Positions 26,707-35,218 of a stretch of DNA of 45,461 bases are shown one piece after another. The notes beneath the pieces were generated by a model. The model searched no databases. It was not told the DNA's origin and was given only the letters and a program-made list of their open reading frames with translations. Source of the DNA: an uncultured Robiginitomaculum sp. (GTDB lineage: Bacteria > Pseudomonadota > Alphaproteobacteria > Caulobacterales > Maricaulaceae). The position numbers were made by a program, and so were the translations under genes. Every line of letters starts with the position of its first letter. The first letter of the stretch is position 1. Location of the stretch: contig CALLXE010000005.1 in the NCBI GenBank assembly GCA_938015875.1, forward strand, positions 1 through 45,461, read 5' to 3'.

Positions 26707-27807
26707 CTACTTCATTTTCAGCGGAGTGAGGGCCAGCGTTGCCGCTTCTACAGCCTCATGCTCGGCTTGTGGCATCGGGATCAGGCCTTTGTCTGCCAGA
26801 TAGCCATCCGGACCGGAGGCACGATTACCCAAGAACTCTGCAAGGAAGTCCTGAAGACCGGGAATGACGCCGACATGTGCCTTTTTCGTGTAGAAATACA
26901 GCGAGCGGGCAACCGGGTAAGAATTATCCGCAATATTTTCAAAAGTCGGCGCAACATCATTGATGGTCGCGCCCTGAACTTGGCCGGAGTTTTGGTCTAA
27001 AAAGCTGTATCCGAAAATACCGTATGCCTTTGGATTGGCATTCAGTTTTTGAACGATCAAATTGTCATTTTCACCGGATTCAACAAAGGCTTCATCCTCG
27101 CGCATAGAATGGCAAACCGCTTTATACGTGTTTTTGTCAGAGGATTTAAGCGCCGCGATTGACGGGAACGTTTTGCATCCGCCTTCCATAGCTAATTCCA
27201 CAAATGCGTCGCGGGTTCCGGATGTTGGCGGCGGGCCCATGACTTCAATCCGATCATTCGGCAGGCCGGCGTCAATTTCATTCCAGCGCGTGTAAGGATT
27301 AGGCTTCAGCCCGCCCTTGCCGTCCGGTACGTCTTTGGCCAAAGCCAGAAAAATCTGCTGTAATGTCACATTAAGCTGCGGCGCTTTACGGGAATTTGCA
27401 AAAACGATCCCGTCATAGCCAACCTTAGTTTCAACAATTTCGGTCACGCCGTTTTGCGCGCAAAGCTCGACTTCAGAGGTTTTGATGCGGCGCGAGGCGT
27501 TTGTAATATCGGGATGGCGCTCCCCAACACCGGAGCAAAACAGCTTTAACCCGCCACCGGAGCCTGTGCTTTCAACGATCGGCGTTTTAAACTTTGATGT
27601 TTTACCGAATGCTTCAGCTACGGCTGTTGAAAACGGATAAACTGTTGACGAGCCGACAATCTTAATTTGATCGCGGCCGCCGGACGTTGCCTCAGGCTTT
27701 GTATCTGCTTTGGTGCTTTGCGCAGGGGCGTCCCCGCCGGAGCATGCCGTCATTGTGAACGCTGCGCTGAGTATCATTGCGCCGGAGAGCATCAGAGATT
27801 TTGTCAT
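26707..27807 (-). CDS. pstS: Phosphate-binding protein PstS, lipoprotein type
   Basis: A 366-residue periplasmic phosphate-binding protein of the PstS/SphX type. The N-terminus is a signal sequence with a lipobox-like TMTAC, so Cys22 is probably lipidated and the protein tethered. Ligand-binding segments include VGSSTVYPFS, VESTGSGGGLKLFCSG, ITNASRRIK and PTSGTRDAFVELA. It delivers phosphate to PstC/PstA. It is the first gene of the transport genes, about 140 bases after phoR, with a Pho box in between and AAAAGGTAG before the ATG. Confidence 0.95.
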   Translation of the reverse strand: MTKSLMLSGAMILSAAFTMTACSGGDAPAQSTKADTKPEATSGGRDQIKIVGSSTVYPFSTAVAEAFGKTSKFKTPIVESTGSGGGLKLFCSGVGERHPDITNASRRIKTSEVELCAQNGVTEIVETKVGYDGIVFANSRKAPQLNVTLQQIFLALAKDVPDGKGGLKPNPYTRWNEIDAGLPNDRIEVMGPPPTSGTRDAFVELAMEGGCKTFPSIAALKSSDKNTYKAVCHSMREDEAFVESGENDNLIVQKLNANPKAYGIFGYSFLDQNSGQVQGATINDVAPTFENIADNSYPVARSLYFYTKKAHVGVIPGLQDFLAEFLGNRASGPDGYLADKGLIPMPQAEHEAVEAATLALTPLKMK

Positions 27808-27894
27808 TCTAAACTACCTTTTGAATTCAGACGCCGAGTCGCATCTTTCTGCGCTTCGTCTAATCTTCTCAGGAGTCTGTTTTGTAACAATTGC

Positions 27895-27912
27895 ATGACA
27901 GTTTTATGACAG
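27895..27912 (-). promoter_or_regulatory. Pho box (PhoB-binding site) upstream of pstS
   Basis: Read on the minus strand, the 18 bases CTGTCATAAAACTGTCAT match the E. coli consensus CTGTCATAWAWCTGTCAY at every position: two 7-base direct repeats 11 bases apart. It lies about 88 bases upstream of the pstS ATG. A 12-base palindrome TGACAGCTGTCA at 27907-27918 overlaps its upstream half, and a further TGTCAT lies at 27925-27930. Confidence 0.92.
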
Positions 27913-27945
27913 CTGTCAGGCTTTATGACATCGAACTTCCGACGC

Positions 27946-29010
27946 TCAGCCTATGATGTTCAACGTTACCGTGACGCGGGTACCAACGCCGACTTTACTG
28001 TCAAAAACCATGCGCCCGCGGTGACGGTTTAAAATATGCTTGCTGATGGCCAGCCCCAAACCGGTTCCGCCCATTTCGCGCGACCGACCTTTATCAACGC
28101 GGTAGAACCGTTCGGTTAAACGCCCGAGATGTTTTCGCTCCATCCCCTCGCCTGCATCTGCAATCGTCACAACCAATTTGTCCTTTCGGCCGGGCGTCGC
28201 AGACGGCCTTTGCAGAATATCGATTTTAACGGGCGATCCGGGTGTTGAGTATTTCAGGGCGTTCTCAATCAGGTTTTGAAACACCTCTGTGAGCTCGTCC
28301 GCATCCCCCCGAACTGCCGCCAAGCCTCCAGCCGCTGTCATAACCGCCCGCCCGGGGTAATCAGCCCGGGAGGCCTCCAGTGAGGCAATCACACTTTTTA
28401 TCAGCGCGGTAATATCCACCCGGCCGGCCGGCGCAACATGTTCTTTGGCTTCAAGCTTGGCCAAAGATAAAAGGTCCCCGACCAAACGCGACATCCGCGC
28501 CGTTTCATTTGCCATTAAGCCCAAAAACATATCCCGCGCTTTCGGATCGTCCCGCGCAGGGCCTTGCAGAGTTTCAACCGCCCCCATAAGGGTTGTAAGC
28601 GGCGAGCGCAGTTCATGACTGACATTAGCAACAAATGTGCTGCGGGATCGCTCCGCATCAATCTCCGCCGACACATCGGCAAGGGTGACTAAAATAATGT
28701 CCTCCGGCGGCAATGTGATCAGTCCGGCAGACAGCTCAAATGTGCGCCTTGTTGTAAAGCGAAGCTCCATCGTGACCGTTTCGGGCTCGCCGCTTTGCAC
28801 AACGCGATTCAAGCAATCCAGCGCATCCGGATGCCGCAAAACGCGAACAAAATCTTTGCCTGCTAACTCGATTTCAAACAGGGCGCGCGCCGGCGTGTTG
28901 GCGGCTGTAATGCGCAATTGCCCGGACAAAACCATTGCCGGAAACGACAAAGCATTTACCAGGCCTGCTGCGACTGATTTCGGGACGTCCATATGTATTG
29001 TATCCGGCAT
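27946..29010 (-). CDS. phoR: PhoR-type phosphate sensor histidine kinase without membrane segments
   Basis: A 354-residue histidine kinase: a PAS-like domain at about 10-115 (ALSFPAMVLSG, ITAANTPARALFEIE), the H-box VANVSHELRSPLTT with His132, the N-box QNLIENALKYS, and ATP-lid segments VTIADAGEGM and GGTGLGLAISKHIL. It phosphorylates PhoB. Typical PhoR has an N-terminal membrane hairpin before the PAS domain; none is visible here, even in the 20 extra codons back to a TTG at 29070, and degP ends 20 bases before that. GAGG eight bases before the ATG at 29010 supports this start. Next to pstS and with phoB in the same run, it is PhoR by context. Confidence 0.9.
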   Translation of the reverse strand: MPDTIHMDVPKSVAAGLVNALSFPAMVLSGQLRITAANTPARALFEIELAGKDFVRVLRHPDALDCLNRVVQSGEPETVTMELRFTTRRTFELSAGLITLPPEDIILVTLADVSAEIDAERSRSTFVANVSHELRSPLTTLMGAVETLQGPARDDPKARDMFLGLMANETARMSRLVGDLLSLAKLEAKEHVAPAGRVDITALIKSVIASLEASRADYPGRAVMTAAGGLAAVRGDADELTEVFQNLIENALKYSTPGSPVKIDILQRPSATPGRKDKLVVTIADAGEGMERKHLGRLTERFYRVDKGRSREMGGTGLGLAISKHILNRHRGRMVFDSKVGVGTRVTVTLNIIG

Positions 29011-29090
29011 GACGCTGCGCCTCAGACTGAAAGATGCCCCGTTATGTCGCAAAAGCGAAGCGTAATGCAAGCCACTTAAAGCTCAGCATA

Positions 29091-30530
29091 TTAATACCGG
29101 ACAGTTCCCGACTGAATACGGCCGGCGCGGTCAAGCGAAATATTCCATTCGCGCGACGCGTTTCCGGTTTCAATCGCGCGGGCCACGTCTTTGCTTTGCT
29201 TGATTTTCACCCCGTTAATCTCAAGCAGTATATCACCGGGACGAAAGCGCCGGCCTGCCGGACTGCGCGAGCGAACTTTGCTGATTACAACGCCCTGAAC
29301 ATACGGATCAAAATCCATAGTCTCGGCCAACTTTGGTGACATGTTGACAACAACAATGCCGGCAAACGGATTGCTGCCTTCAATCTCGCGGGCATCCGGC
29401 GCCGGGCTTTCTTCCATTAGGGCAGCTTTGACGGTCACGGTTTTTTCAACGCCGCTATCAGTGAATACGCGCAGTTTTGCCCGCTGCCCCGGGGCCAGCG
29501 TGGCCAATTTGAACCGAAGCCCGCTGTCATCATTAATGAGCGTTTCATCGACAGATAAAATCACATCTCCTTTGACAAGGCCGGCTTTGTCCGTTGGGCC
29601 GCCGGGGTAAATATCACTGATGATCGCGCCGCGCGGCCGGTCAAGTCCCAAAGCCAATGCCATGTCTGACGACACAGCCTGCGTGCGCGCGCCGATCCAC
29701 GGGCGCACAATTTCTCCGTCTTTAACGGCGCTCTCTACGGCGCGCCCGACCAGTTCTGCAGGGATAGCAAAGCCAATGCCGTTTGACCCGCCGGAACGCG
29801 AGAATATTGCGGTATTTACGCCGACAAGTTCGCCGTTCATGCCGACCAAGGCCCCGCCGGAATTTCCGGGATTAACCGCCGCGTCCGTCTGAATAAACGA
29901 CGATAAATCTGTAACATTCGTGCGCCCAAGCGCAGACACAATTCCGCTCGTTACAGTTTGTCCGACGCCAAAAGGATTACCGATAGCCAACACCAAATCC
30001 CCAACCTCAAGTCCGCCGGATTGCGCAATAGGCAATACAGGCAGGCGCTCACCTTTGGTATCGATTTGTAAAACGGCTAAGTCGGATTGAGCGTCTTGGG
30101 CGATGATCCGGGCGTCAAATTCACGGCGATCACTCAGCACAATCCGAAGCTCGTCCGCGCCGTCGACCACATGGGAATTCGTCACAATCACCCCGGAGCT
30201 ACGCACGATAACGCCGGAGCCGAGACTGCGCTCCATCCGTTCTTTGGGCGCGGTCGAACCGCCGAAAAATTGAGAGAAAAACGGATCATCCATAAACGGA
30301 TTGGCCCGCCGTTTCACTTTGCGCATAGAATATACATTGACCACTGCCGGCGCGGTCTGTTTGACCAGAGGCGAGAACGACATTTGCATTTGCGTCTGAT
30401 TGGCCGGCACAAATTTCGTCGGCGCGGGATCCGGTGCAAACGCGGCTTGCGATCCGGCGGTTTGCGTAGCCCCCAAGGCTCCCAGCGAGACAATCACGGC
30501 GCCAAGCGCGGTCCATAAACTATGCTTCAT
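29091..30530 (-). CDS. degP: Do/DegP-family periplasmic serine endoprotease
   Basis: A 479-residue protease-chaperone. A signal peptide spans about 1-30. The trypsin-like domain has the complete triad: His120 in VTNSHVV, Asp150 in DLAVL and Ser224 in NPGNSGGAL. Two PDZ domains follow, at about 265-355 (AIISDIYPGGPTDKAGL) and 395-472 (GVVISKVRSRSPAGRRF). It degrades or refolds damaged periplasmic proteins. Whether it is the DegP or DegQ type cannot be decided. In many alphaproteobacteria it lies just after rplQ and before rarA; here phosphate genes lie between it and rarA. Confidence 0.95.
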   Translation of the reverse strand: MKHSLWTALGAVIVSLGALGATQTAGSQAAFAPDPAPTKFVPANQTQMQMSFSPLVKQTAPAVVNVYSMRKVKRRANPFMDDPFFSQFFGGSTAPKERMERSLGSGVIVRSSGVIVTNSHVVDGADELRIVLSDRREFDARIIAQDAQSDLAVLQIDTKGERLPVLPIAQSGGLEVGDLVLAIGNPFGVGQTVTSGIVSALGRTNVTDLSSFIQTDAAVNPGNSGGALVGMNGELVGVNTAIFSRSGGSNGIGFAIPAELVGRAVESAVKDGEIVRPWIGARTQAVSSDMALALGLDRPRGAIISDIYPGGPTDKAGLVKGDVILSVDETLINDDSGLRFKLATLAPGQRAKLRVFTDSGVEKTVTVKAALMEESPAPDAREIEGSNPFAGIVVVNMSPKLAETMDFDPYVQGVVISKVRSRSPAGRRFRPGDILLEINGVKIKQSKDVARAIETGNASREWNISLDRAGRIQSGTVRY

Positions 30531-30755
30531 TGCGGCTTCCTTTTCATGCTGTCTTTAATCTAGGAGAGCCGCTGCTCTGATTAAAGACCCGGCTGCATTA
30601 AAATCCTGCCATGAAACCTGCCCTCGCCGCAGCGCCAAGATCTGTAAACCTCTGAAAAGCTGCAATAATGGCAAAACCCAATTGATACGGCTCAATACAA
30701 TACAGCCCCGCAATGGGACTATGACATCCCGACTTTTATATGCAGGCTCCGGATT

Positions 30756-31556
30756 ATGACATTAACACCACCCGATTTTCACCGGCTGAGCCCCAAAGCC
30801 GAAAGCACTGTTCTTGTCATCGGAGGCTGCGGCGGTATTGGCCGGTCTCTCGTCATGGCAGGTCTGGATAATGGCCTAAATGTCATTGTTATGGACCTTG
30901 AAACATCTATAGGGACTACTGATTTACCGGCCGGCGTCAGGGCGATACCCATAGATTTACGGGAAGAAGCGTCGATCGATGCTGCTTTTCGGGCATTTGA
31001 CGACCTAAAAGCAGCCCCGGATCATGTCGCCTTTGCGTCCGGCTATACGGCGGATCTCATGAGCGTCGCCAATATGGATACAGAAATTTTGGATGACGTG
31101 ATGAAGGGCAATATCAGGGGACAAGTCCTCGCAGCGCGCGCCTGCATTCACAGAATGGACGCAGGCAGTTTCGTTTTTGTCTCGACCGCCATAGGGCAAG
31201 TCGGCGCGCCGGGATATGGCCCTTACGCAATTTCCAAAGCGGGCATGAATGCTTTGATCCGAACTTTGGCCGCAGAGTTAGCCCCGGCCATTCGCGTAAA
31301 CGCAATTGCGCCCGGCCCGGTTGACACCCCCTTTATTCGCGGAGGCCTTGGGCGGGGCATAACACAAACGCCGGATAAGACGGCTGATAAAGCCACGCGG
31401 TTTGACAAAGACGCCTTTATTGCCCGCACCCCTTTGGGGCGATTAGGACATGCCGATGATATGGCCGGGCCTCTTCTTTTTCTGATGTCAAATGCGGCGC
31501 GCTTCATCACCGGCCAGGTATTGCACGTCAACGGGGGCAGCTTCATGAGAGACTGA
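30756..31556 (+). CDS. SDR-family oxidoreductase
   Basis: A 266-residue short-chain dehydrogenase/reductase. The nucleotide-binding motif is GGCGGIG near 23-29, and the catalytic set is Ser143 in VFVSTAIG with Tyr157 and Lys161 in YAISKAG. INAIAPGPVDTPF and the C-terminal ITGQVLHVNGG are typical of classical SDRs of the FabG-like kind. Substrate and cofactor preference cannot be read. The 225 bases between it and the divergent degP hold no feature I can name. The ribosome-binding site is weak. Confidence 0.9.
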   Translation: MTLTPPDFHRLSPKAESTVLVIGGCGGIGRSLVMAGLDNGLNVIVMDLETSIGTTDLPAGVRAIPIDLREEASIDAAFRAFDDLKAAPDHVAFASGYTADLMSVANMDTEILDDVMKGNIRGQVLAARACIHRMDAGSFVFVSTAIGQVGAPGYGPYAISKAGMNALIRTLAAELAPAIRVNAIAPGPVDTPFIRGGLGRGITQTPDKTADKATRFDKDAFIARTPLGRLGHADDMAGPLLFLMSNAARFITGQVLHVNGGSFMRD

Positions 31557-31681
31557 TGGTCTTTTCACAGTCAAATGCAGCATAATTGAACCGCCGGCCC
31601 GCAAGTCATGCCTGTGCATAAAACCCACACTGCGGCGGTGTTACCTCTTTATATCACCGCAAAAATTGCTTATGCGGCCCT

Positions 31682-32011
31682 ATGTCTGATCTTACATCTA
31701 AAACTCTGACCGAGCCGCGCGCGCCGCAGGATTGCAATACAATGGCGCAAGTGCGCGAAGGCGTTGACTTTATTGATGCGAAATTGGTTAGATTAATAGC
31801 AACGCGCCAAGGCTATATGCATGCGGCCGCGCGTATAAAACAAAACCGCGAAGACGTTTATGACGCCCCGCGGATTGAAGATATTATTCAAAAAGTTTTA
31901 ACACTGTCAAAAGCGGCCGGCCTCTCTGCAGATATCGCAGAGCCGGTGTGGCGCGAAATGATTAAGCAGTGCATTGCCCATGAGTTTAAGGTGTGGGACG
32001 GCGAAATATAA
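31682..32011 (+). CDS. Chorismate mutase, AroQ/PchB type
   Basis: A 109-residue helical protein of the AroQ chorismate mutase fold. The segments VDFIDAKLVRLIATRQGYMH, AARIKQNREDVYDAPRIEDI and EPVWREMIKQCIAHE match the stand-alone alphaproteobacterial form related to the isochorismate-pyruvate lyase PchB. The expected reaction is chorismate to prephenate for Phe/Tyr synthesis; lyase activity on isochorismate cannot be ruled out. The ATG lacks a clear ribosome-binding site. Confidence 0.88.
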   Translation: MSDLTSKTLTEPRAPQDCNTMAQVREGVDFIDAKLVRLIATRQGYMHAAARIKQNREDVYDAPRIEDIIQKVLTLSKAAGLSADIAEPVWREMIKQCIAHEFKVWDGEI

Positions 32012-32038
32012 CCCGCCGGCCCTTATTTTCGAACCCGT

Positions 32039-32479
32039 CTAAAGTCCCTGAATACTGACGGGCATGCCGTCGAAAATCGGATCGAGATAGGTCTTGCGGT
32101 TGCCGCCTTCCCAATTGCTGACATTTTTCACACAAAAGCTGCGCGTTTCGGGCGCACGTCCCTGCTTGGCGCGTTTTTTCTCGTCACGGGCAAAGGCCCG
32201 TATTTCGCTTAGGGATGTGGAAGCTCCGCGCGCGCAATCATCAATCAAAGCTTGCGGCGTTGTCGGGTTTACCCGCTGAAATTCAGTTCGGTTATCCGCC
32301 CGGTAATTTCCCGTCACCTGATTACCGGAGAGATATTTCACAAATACAACACGCCGGTAATTCGGCTTATCATTAGGGCCGGTTTCAATAAGTAAAGTTG
32401 GGCTCATATCCTGAGCCATAGCCGGCATTGCCATGCCGGCGCTCGCAGCCAGAACCGCTGATAAAATTAGACTACGCAT
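32039..32479 (-). CDS. Small secreted protein of unknown function
   Basis: A 146-residue protein I do not recognise. It begins with a signal peptide (MRSLILSAVLAASAGMAM, cleavage at AMA-QDM). The mature part is polar with three segments that look structured: RRVVFVKYLSGNQVTGNYRA, a helix around LIDDCARGASTSLSEIRAFA, and a C-terminal part with Cys in SFCVKN. The two cysteines may form a disulphide. An ideal GGAGG five bases before the ATG shows it is translated. It is convergent with the chorismate mutase gene. Confidence 0.8.
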   Translation of the reverse strand: MRSLILSAVLAASAGMAMPAMAQDMSPTLLIETGPNDKPNYRRVVFVKYLSGNQVTGNYRADNRTEFQRVNPTTPQALIDDCARGASTSLSEIRAFARDEKKRAKQGRAPETRSFCVKNVSNWEGGNRKTYLDPIFDGMPVSIQGL

Positions 32480-32588
32480 GTAAACCTCCGCATGTGCAAA
32501 AAACGCACGCCCCCAACCCGTGTAGCAAAATGCGCGCCGGGTCGGGAGTCTGATATGCAGTTAATTATTTTTAATGTGGAGTCGGGCG

Positions 32589-33863
32589 CTAAGCAGCAGC
32601 AGCCAGGGCCTGTTCCAGATCGGCAATAATATCGTCAATATGTTCAATACCCACGCAGAGACGGATCATTTCAGGCGTGACGCCGGCGCCTTTCAGCTCG
32701 TCTTCGGTCAGTTGACGATGAGTCGTCGATGCCGGATGCGCGGCCAAGGACTTCGCGTCGCCAATATTCACAAGACGCTTAAATATCTGCAACGCGTCGT
32801 AGAATTTAACGCCGGCGTCAAAGCCGCCTTTTACGCCAAATGACAGCAGACCGGACGGCGTACCGCCTGTATATTCTTGCGCCAGATCATAATATGGGGA
32901 GCTTTTCAGACCCGCATAATTGACCCAGTCTACGGCCGGGTGCGCTTCCAAATATTTGGCAACGGCCATAGCATTTTCACAGTGACGCTCCATGCGCAAA
33001 GATAATGTCTCCAGACCTTGCAGGATCAAAAATGCGTTCATCGGTGAGAGCGCCGCGCCGGTATTGCGCAGCGGAACTGTGCGCGCGCGGCCAATAAAGG
33101 CCGCCGGCCCCATAGCTTCGGTGTAGACAACGCCGTGATAGGACGGTTCCGGCTCGTTGAGCATTTTAAAGCGCTCTTTATTGGCGACCCAATCAAACTT
33201 CCCGCTATCGACAATCATACCGCCAATAGAGTTGCCGTGGCCGCCGATATATTTGGTCAAAGAATGAATGACAATGTCCGCGCCATGCTCAATCGGCTTA
33301 ATCAGGCACGGCGTTGCAACCGTATTATCGATGATAAGCGGGACGCCGTGCTTATGCGCAACCTTTGCAAGCGCTTTAATATCGACAACATTACCCGACG
33401 GATTACCGATTGATTCGCAGAATACGGCCCGCGTATTTTCGTCAATCATGGCTTCAACAGCGGCCGCGCTGTCATCAGCGGCAAAGCGGCAATCAATACC
33501 AAGGCTTGGGAACATATGTTTAAACAGCGTATATGTGCCGCCATACAGCATCGGGACTGTCACGATATTGCTGCCGACATCGGCAATTGTCACAATCGCG
33601 TAGTGAATAGCCGCAGAGCCCGCACTGACAGCAAGACCGGCAATGCCGCCTTCCATCTCGGCCACGCGCTTTTCCAGTACGTCATTGGTCGGGTTCATAA
33701 TGCGGGTGTAGATATTGCCCGGAACCGCCAAATTAAACAAATCCGCGCCATGCTGCGCATTATCAAATTCATAAGCGACAGTCTGATAAATCGGAACCGC
33801 GACAGATTTAGTCGTCGGGTCAGTCTCATATCCGGCGTGAATACCGATTGTTGCGTCTTTCAT
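32589..33863 (-). CDS. metY: O-acetylhomoserine sulfhydrylase (aminocarboxypropyltransferase)
   Basis: A 424-residue PLP enzyme of the Cys/Met metabolism family that makes homocysteine from O-acetylhomoserine and sulfide. The PLP lysine is Lys204 in SLTKYIGGHG; Asp179 in IIDNTVATP holds the pyridine nitrogen. YTRIMNPTNDVLEKR and the long PSYHGVVYTEAMGPAAFIGR insert place it in the MetY/OAH sulfhydrylase branch and not cystathionine synthase. The ATG at 33863 has AGGAG six bases upstream, so the longer frame to 33914 is not used. I found no SAM riboswitch in the short leader. Confidence 0.95.
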   Translation of the reverse strand: MKDATIGIHAGYETDPTTKSVAVPIYQTVAYEFDNAQHGADLFNLAVPGNIYTRIMNPTNDVLEKRVAEMEGGIAGLAVSAGSAAIHYAIVTIADVGSNIVTVPMLYGGTYTLFKHMFPSLGIDCRFAADDSAAAVEAMIDENTRAVFCESIGNPSGNVVDIKALAKVAHKHGVPLIIDNTVATPCLIKPIEHGADIVIHSLTKYIGGHGNSIGGMIVDSGKFDWVANKERFKMLNEPEPSYHGVVYTEAMGPAAFIGRARTVPLRNTGAALSPMNAFLILQGLETLSLRMERHCENAMAVAKYLEAHPAVDWVNYAGLKSSPYYDLAQEYTGGTPSGLLSFGVKGGFDAGVKFYDALQIFKRLVNIGDAKSLAAHPASTTHRQLTEDELKGAGVTPEMIRLCVGIEHIDDIIADLEQALAAAA

Positions 33864-33984
33864 GGCAGGCTCCTGAAGTGTGAATTTACTTGAAAGACTT
33901 GTAGGCAACAGCAACCGGTAAGGCCAGAGATTTTAGGAGACTTAGATTAGTCAGTTTGTTTTTTATCATCTTAAGCTGCGATCC

Positions 33985-34545
33985 TCACGTCCGGCTCCAT
34001 ATAGAAATATCGGAAGCTTGACCGACGACGAAAGACTGTCCTGTCGGTGAAAACCCAAAAGCTGTATCCGCAAATTCGCACAATTTTGTCAGTTCGACAG
34101 CGTAGCCGGGACGTGACCAATACATAGACTGCCTACGGCCTGAAACAATCAAATGTTTCTTTGGGTAAAAATGAAATGGGTGTTTTTCAACCTGCTAACC
34201 ATCCTGCGTATAAGCGGCCAAGCCCCCGCCATGAATTCCGGCCATTCGAACCCGGGAACCTGATAACGGCCCTATACCGTCAACCTGTAAGTTCTCAACA
34301 TCAAATTTATAATCAACCGATCTGTCGCGGGCAATTTTTTCGCCTGTAGAGCAATCAAAGACACTTCGCACGGTGCCCGACATACACATCAAAAAATCAG
34401 ACGACTCTCCAAAGCCCATATCAGTCATAGATTCGACGGCATAACTGCCGGCCTTACGCCAAGGTGGGGGCGAACTGAGACGGGCAGGCAAAGCCTCGAT
34501 CATTTTGAATCGTTTTTCCAAATGTGAAGGCGGCGTAAAATCCAT
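33985..34545 (-). pseudogene. Unknown-family gene split by one in-frame amber codon
   Basis: The ATG at 34545 opens a 116-residue frame ending in AAYTQDG and a TAG at 34195-34197. The same frame then continues for 69 more sense codons to a TGA at 33985-33987. The downstream part reads like protein, including KKHLIVSGRRQSMYW and GFSPTGQSFVVGQASDISIW. A TGG-to-TAG change after AspGly is the simplest explanation, since relatives I recall have a Trp there. The first part contains MTDMGFGESSDFLMCMSG and VFDCSTGEKIARDRS. The family's function is unknown to me. A sequencing error or stop readthrough would give an intact 186-residue product. Confidence 0.75.
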
Positions 34546-34698
34546 AATGTGATCTTATGTCAACCGCATCAGCACGTCATTAATTGTTTACGACATATAG
34601 CAAGCGGGCGATCGGAAGAGTTCGGAATTACCTTATTGCTTGCCGCCTTCAATGAAATAAATGCAGTCACGGATCAGGCATTTACAGAGCAGAAATAC

Positions 34699-34726
34699 AA
34701 AAACCCGCCACGATGGGCGGGTTTTT
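34699..34726. terminator. Terminator at the end of the ribosomal protein cluster
   Basis: A CCCGCC/GGCGGG stem extended by three A-T pairs, loop ACGATG, with T runs in both directions. On the minus strand it follows the rplQ stop by about 25 bases and should close the alpha operon; it may also act toward the other strand. Confidence 0.9.
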
Positions 34727-34749
34727 ATTCATTCAAAACAAAAGAAGTC

Positions 34750-35169
34750 TTACGCCTCTTCGCCCGCTTCGGCTTGGTGGCGCGCAATGTCGGCTGCACC
34801 TTTTGCGGAGACGTCACGGTCAACGAGTTCAATAACAGCCAATGGCGCGTTATCGCCGTAACGGAAACCGGCTTTAAGAACACGGACATATCCGCCCGGA
34901 CGGTCAGCGTAGCGTGGGCCCAGGACATCAAAGAGCTTCTTGGACATTTCAACATTACGCGTACGGGCAATGGCCAGACGGCGGCTGTTCAAATCACCTT
35001 TTTTGGCGAGCGTTACAAGCTTGTCCATAAACGGCTTCAGCTCTTTAGCTTTTGGCAAGGTCGTGACGATTTGCTCATGCTCGATTAAAGAGCTGCTCAT
35101 ATTGGCGAACATCGCTTTACGATGGCTGGCCGTTTTATTCAGTTTGCGGTGGGCAATGCGATGGCGCAT
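34750..35169 (-). CDS. rplQ: 50S ribosomal protein L17
   Basis: A 139-residue L17, standard length for alphaproteobacteria, starting [21 protein letters not shown]17 binds 23S rRNA near the exit tunnel. It is the last gene of the alpha operon, 49 bases after rpoA, and is followed by a strong terminator. Confidence 0.98.
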   Translation of the reverse strand: MRHRIAHRKLNKTASHRKAMFANMSSSLIEHEQIVTTLPKAKELKPFMDKLVTLAKKGDLNSRRLAIARTRNVEMSKKLFDVLGPRYADRPGGYVRVLKAGFRYGDNAPLAVIELVDRDVSAKGAADIARHQAEAGEEA

Positions 35170-35218
35170 GGCGATATCCTTTATTCAGTAACAGTGTGCC
35201 TCTCGGCGTTCTTATGAC

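Noticed and set aside
33864-33984. SAM-sensing riboswitch before metY
   Set aside because: The gene is a common target in alphaproteobacteria, but I could not find SAM-II or SAM/SAH core sequences in the 120-base gap.
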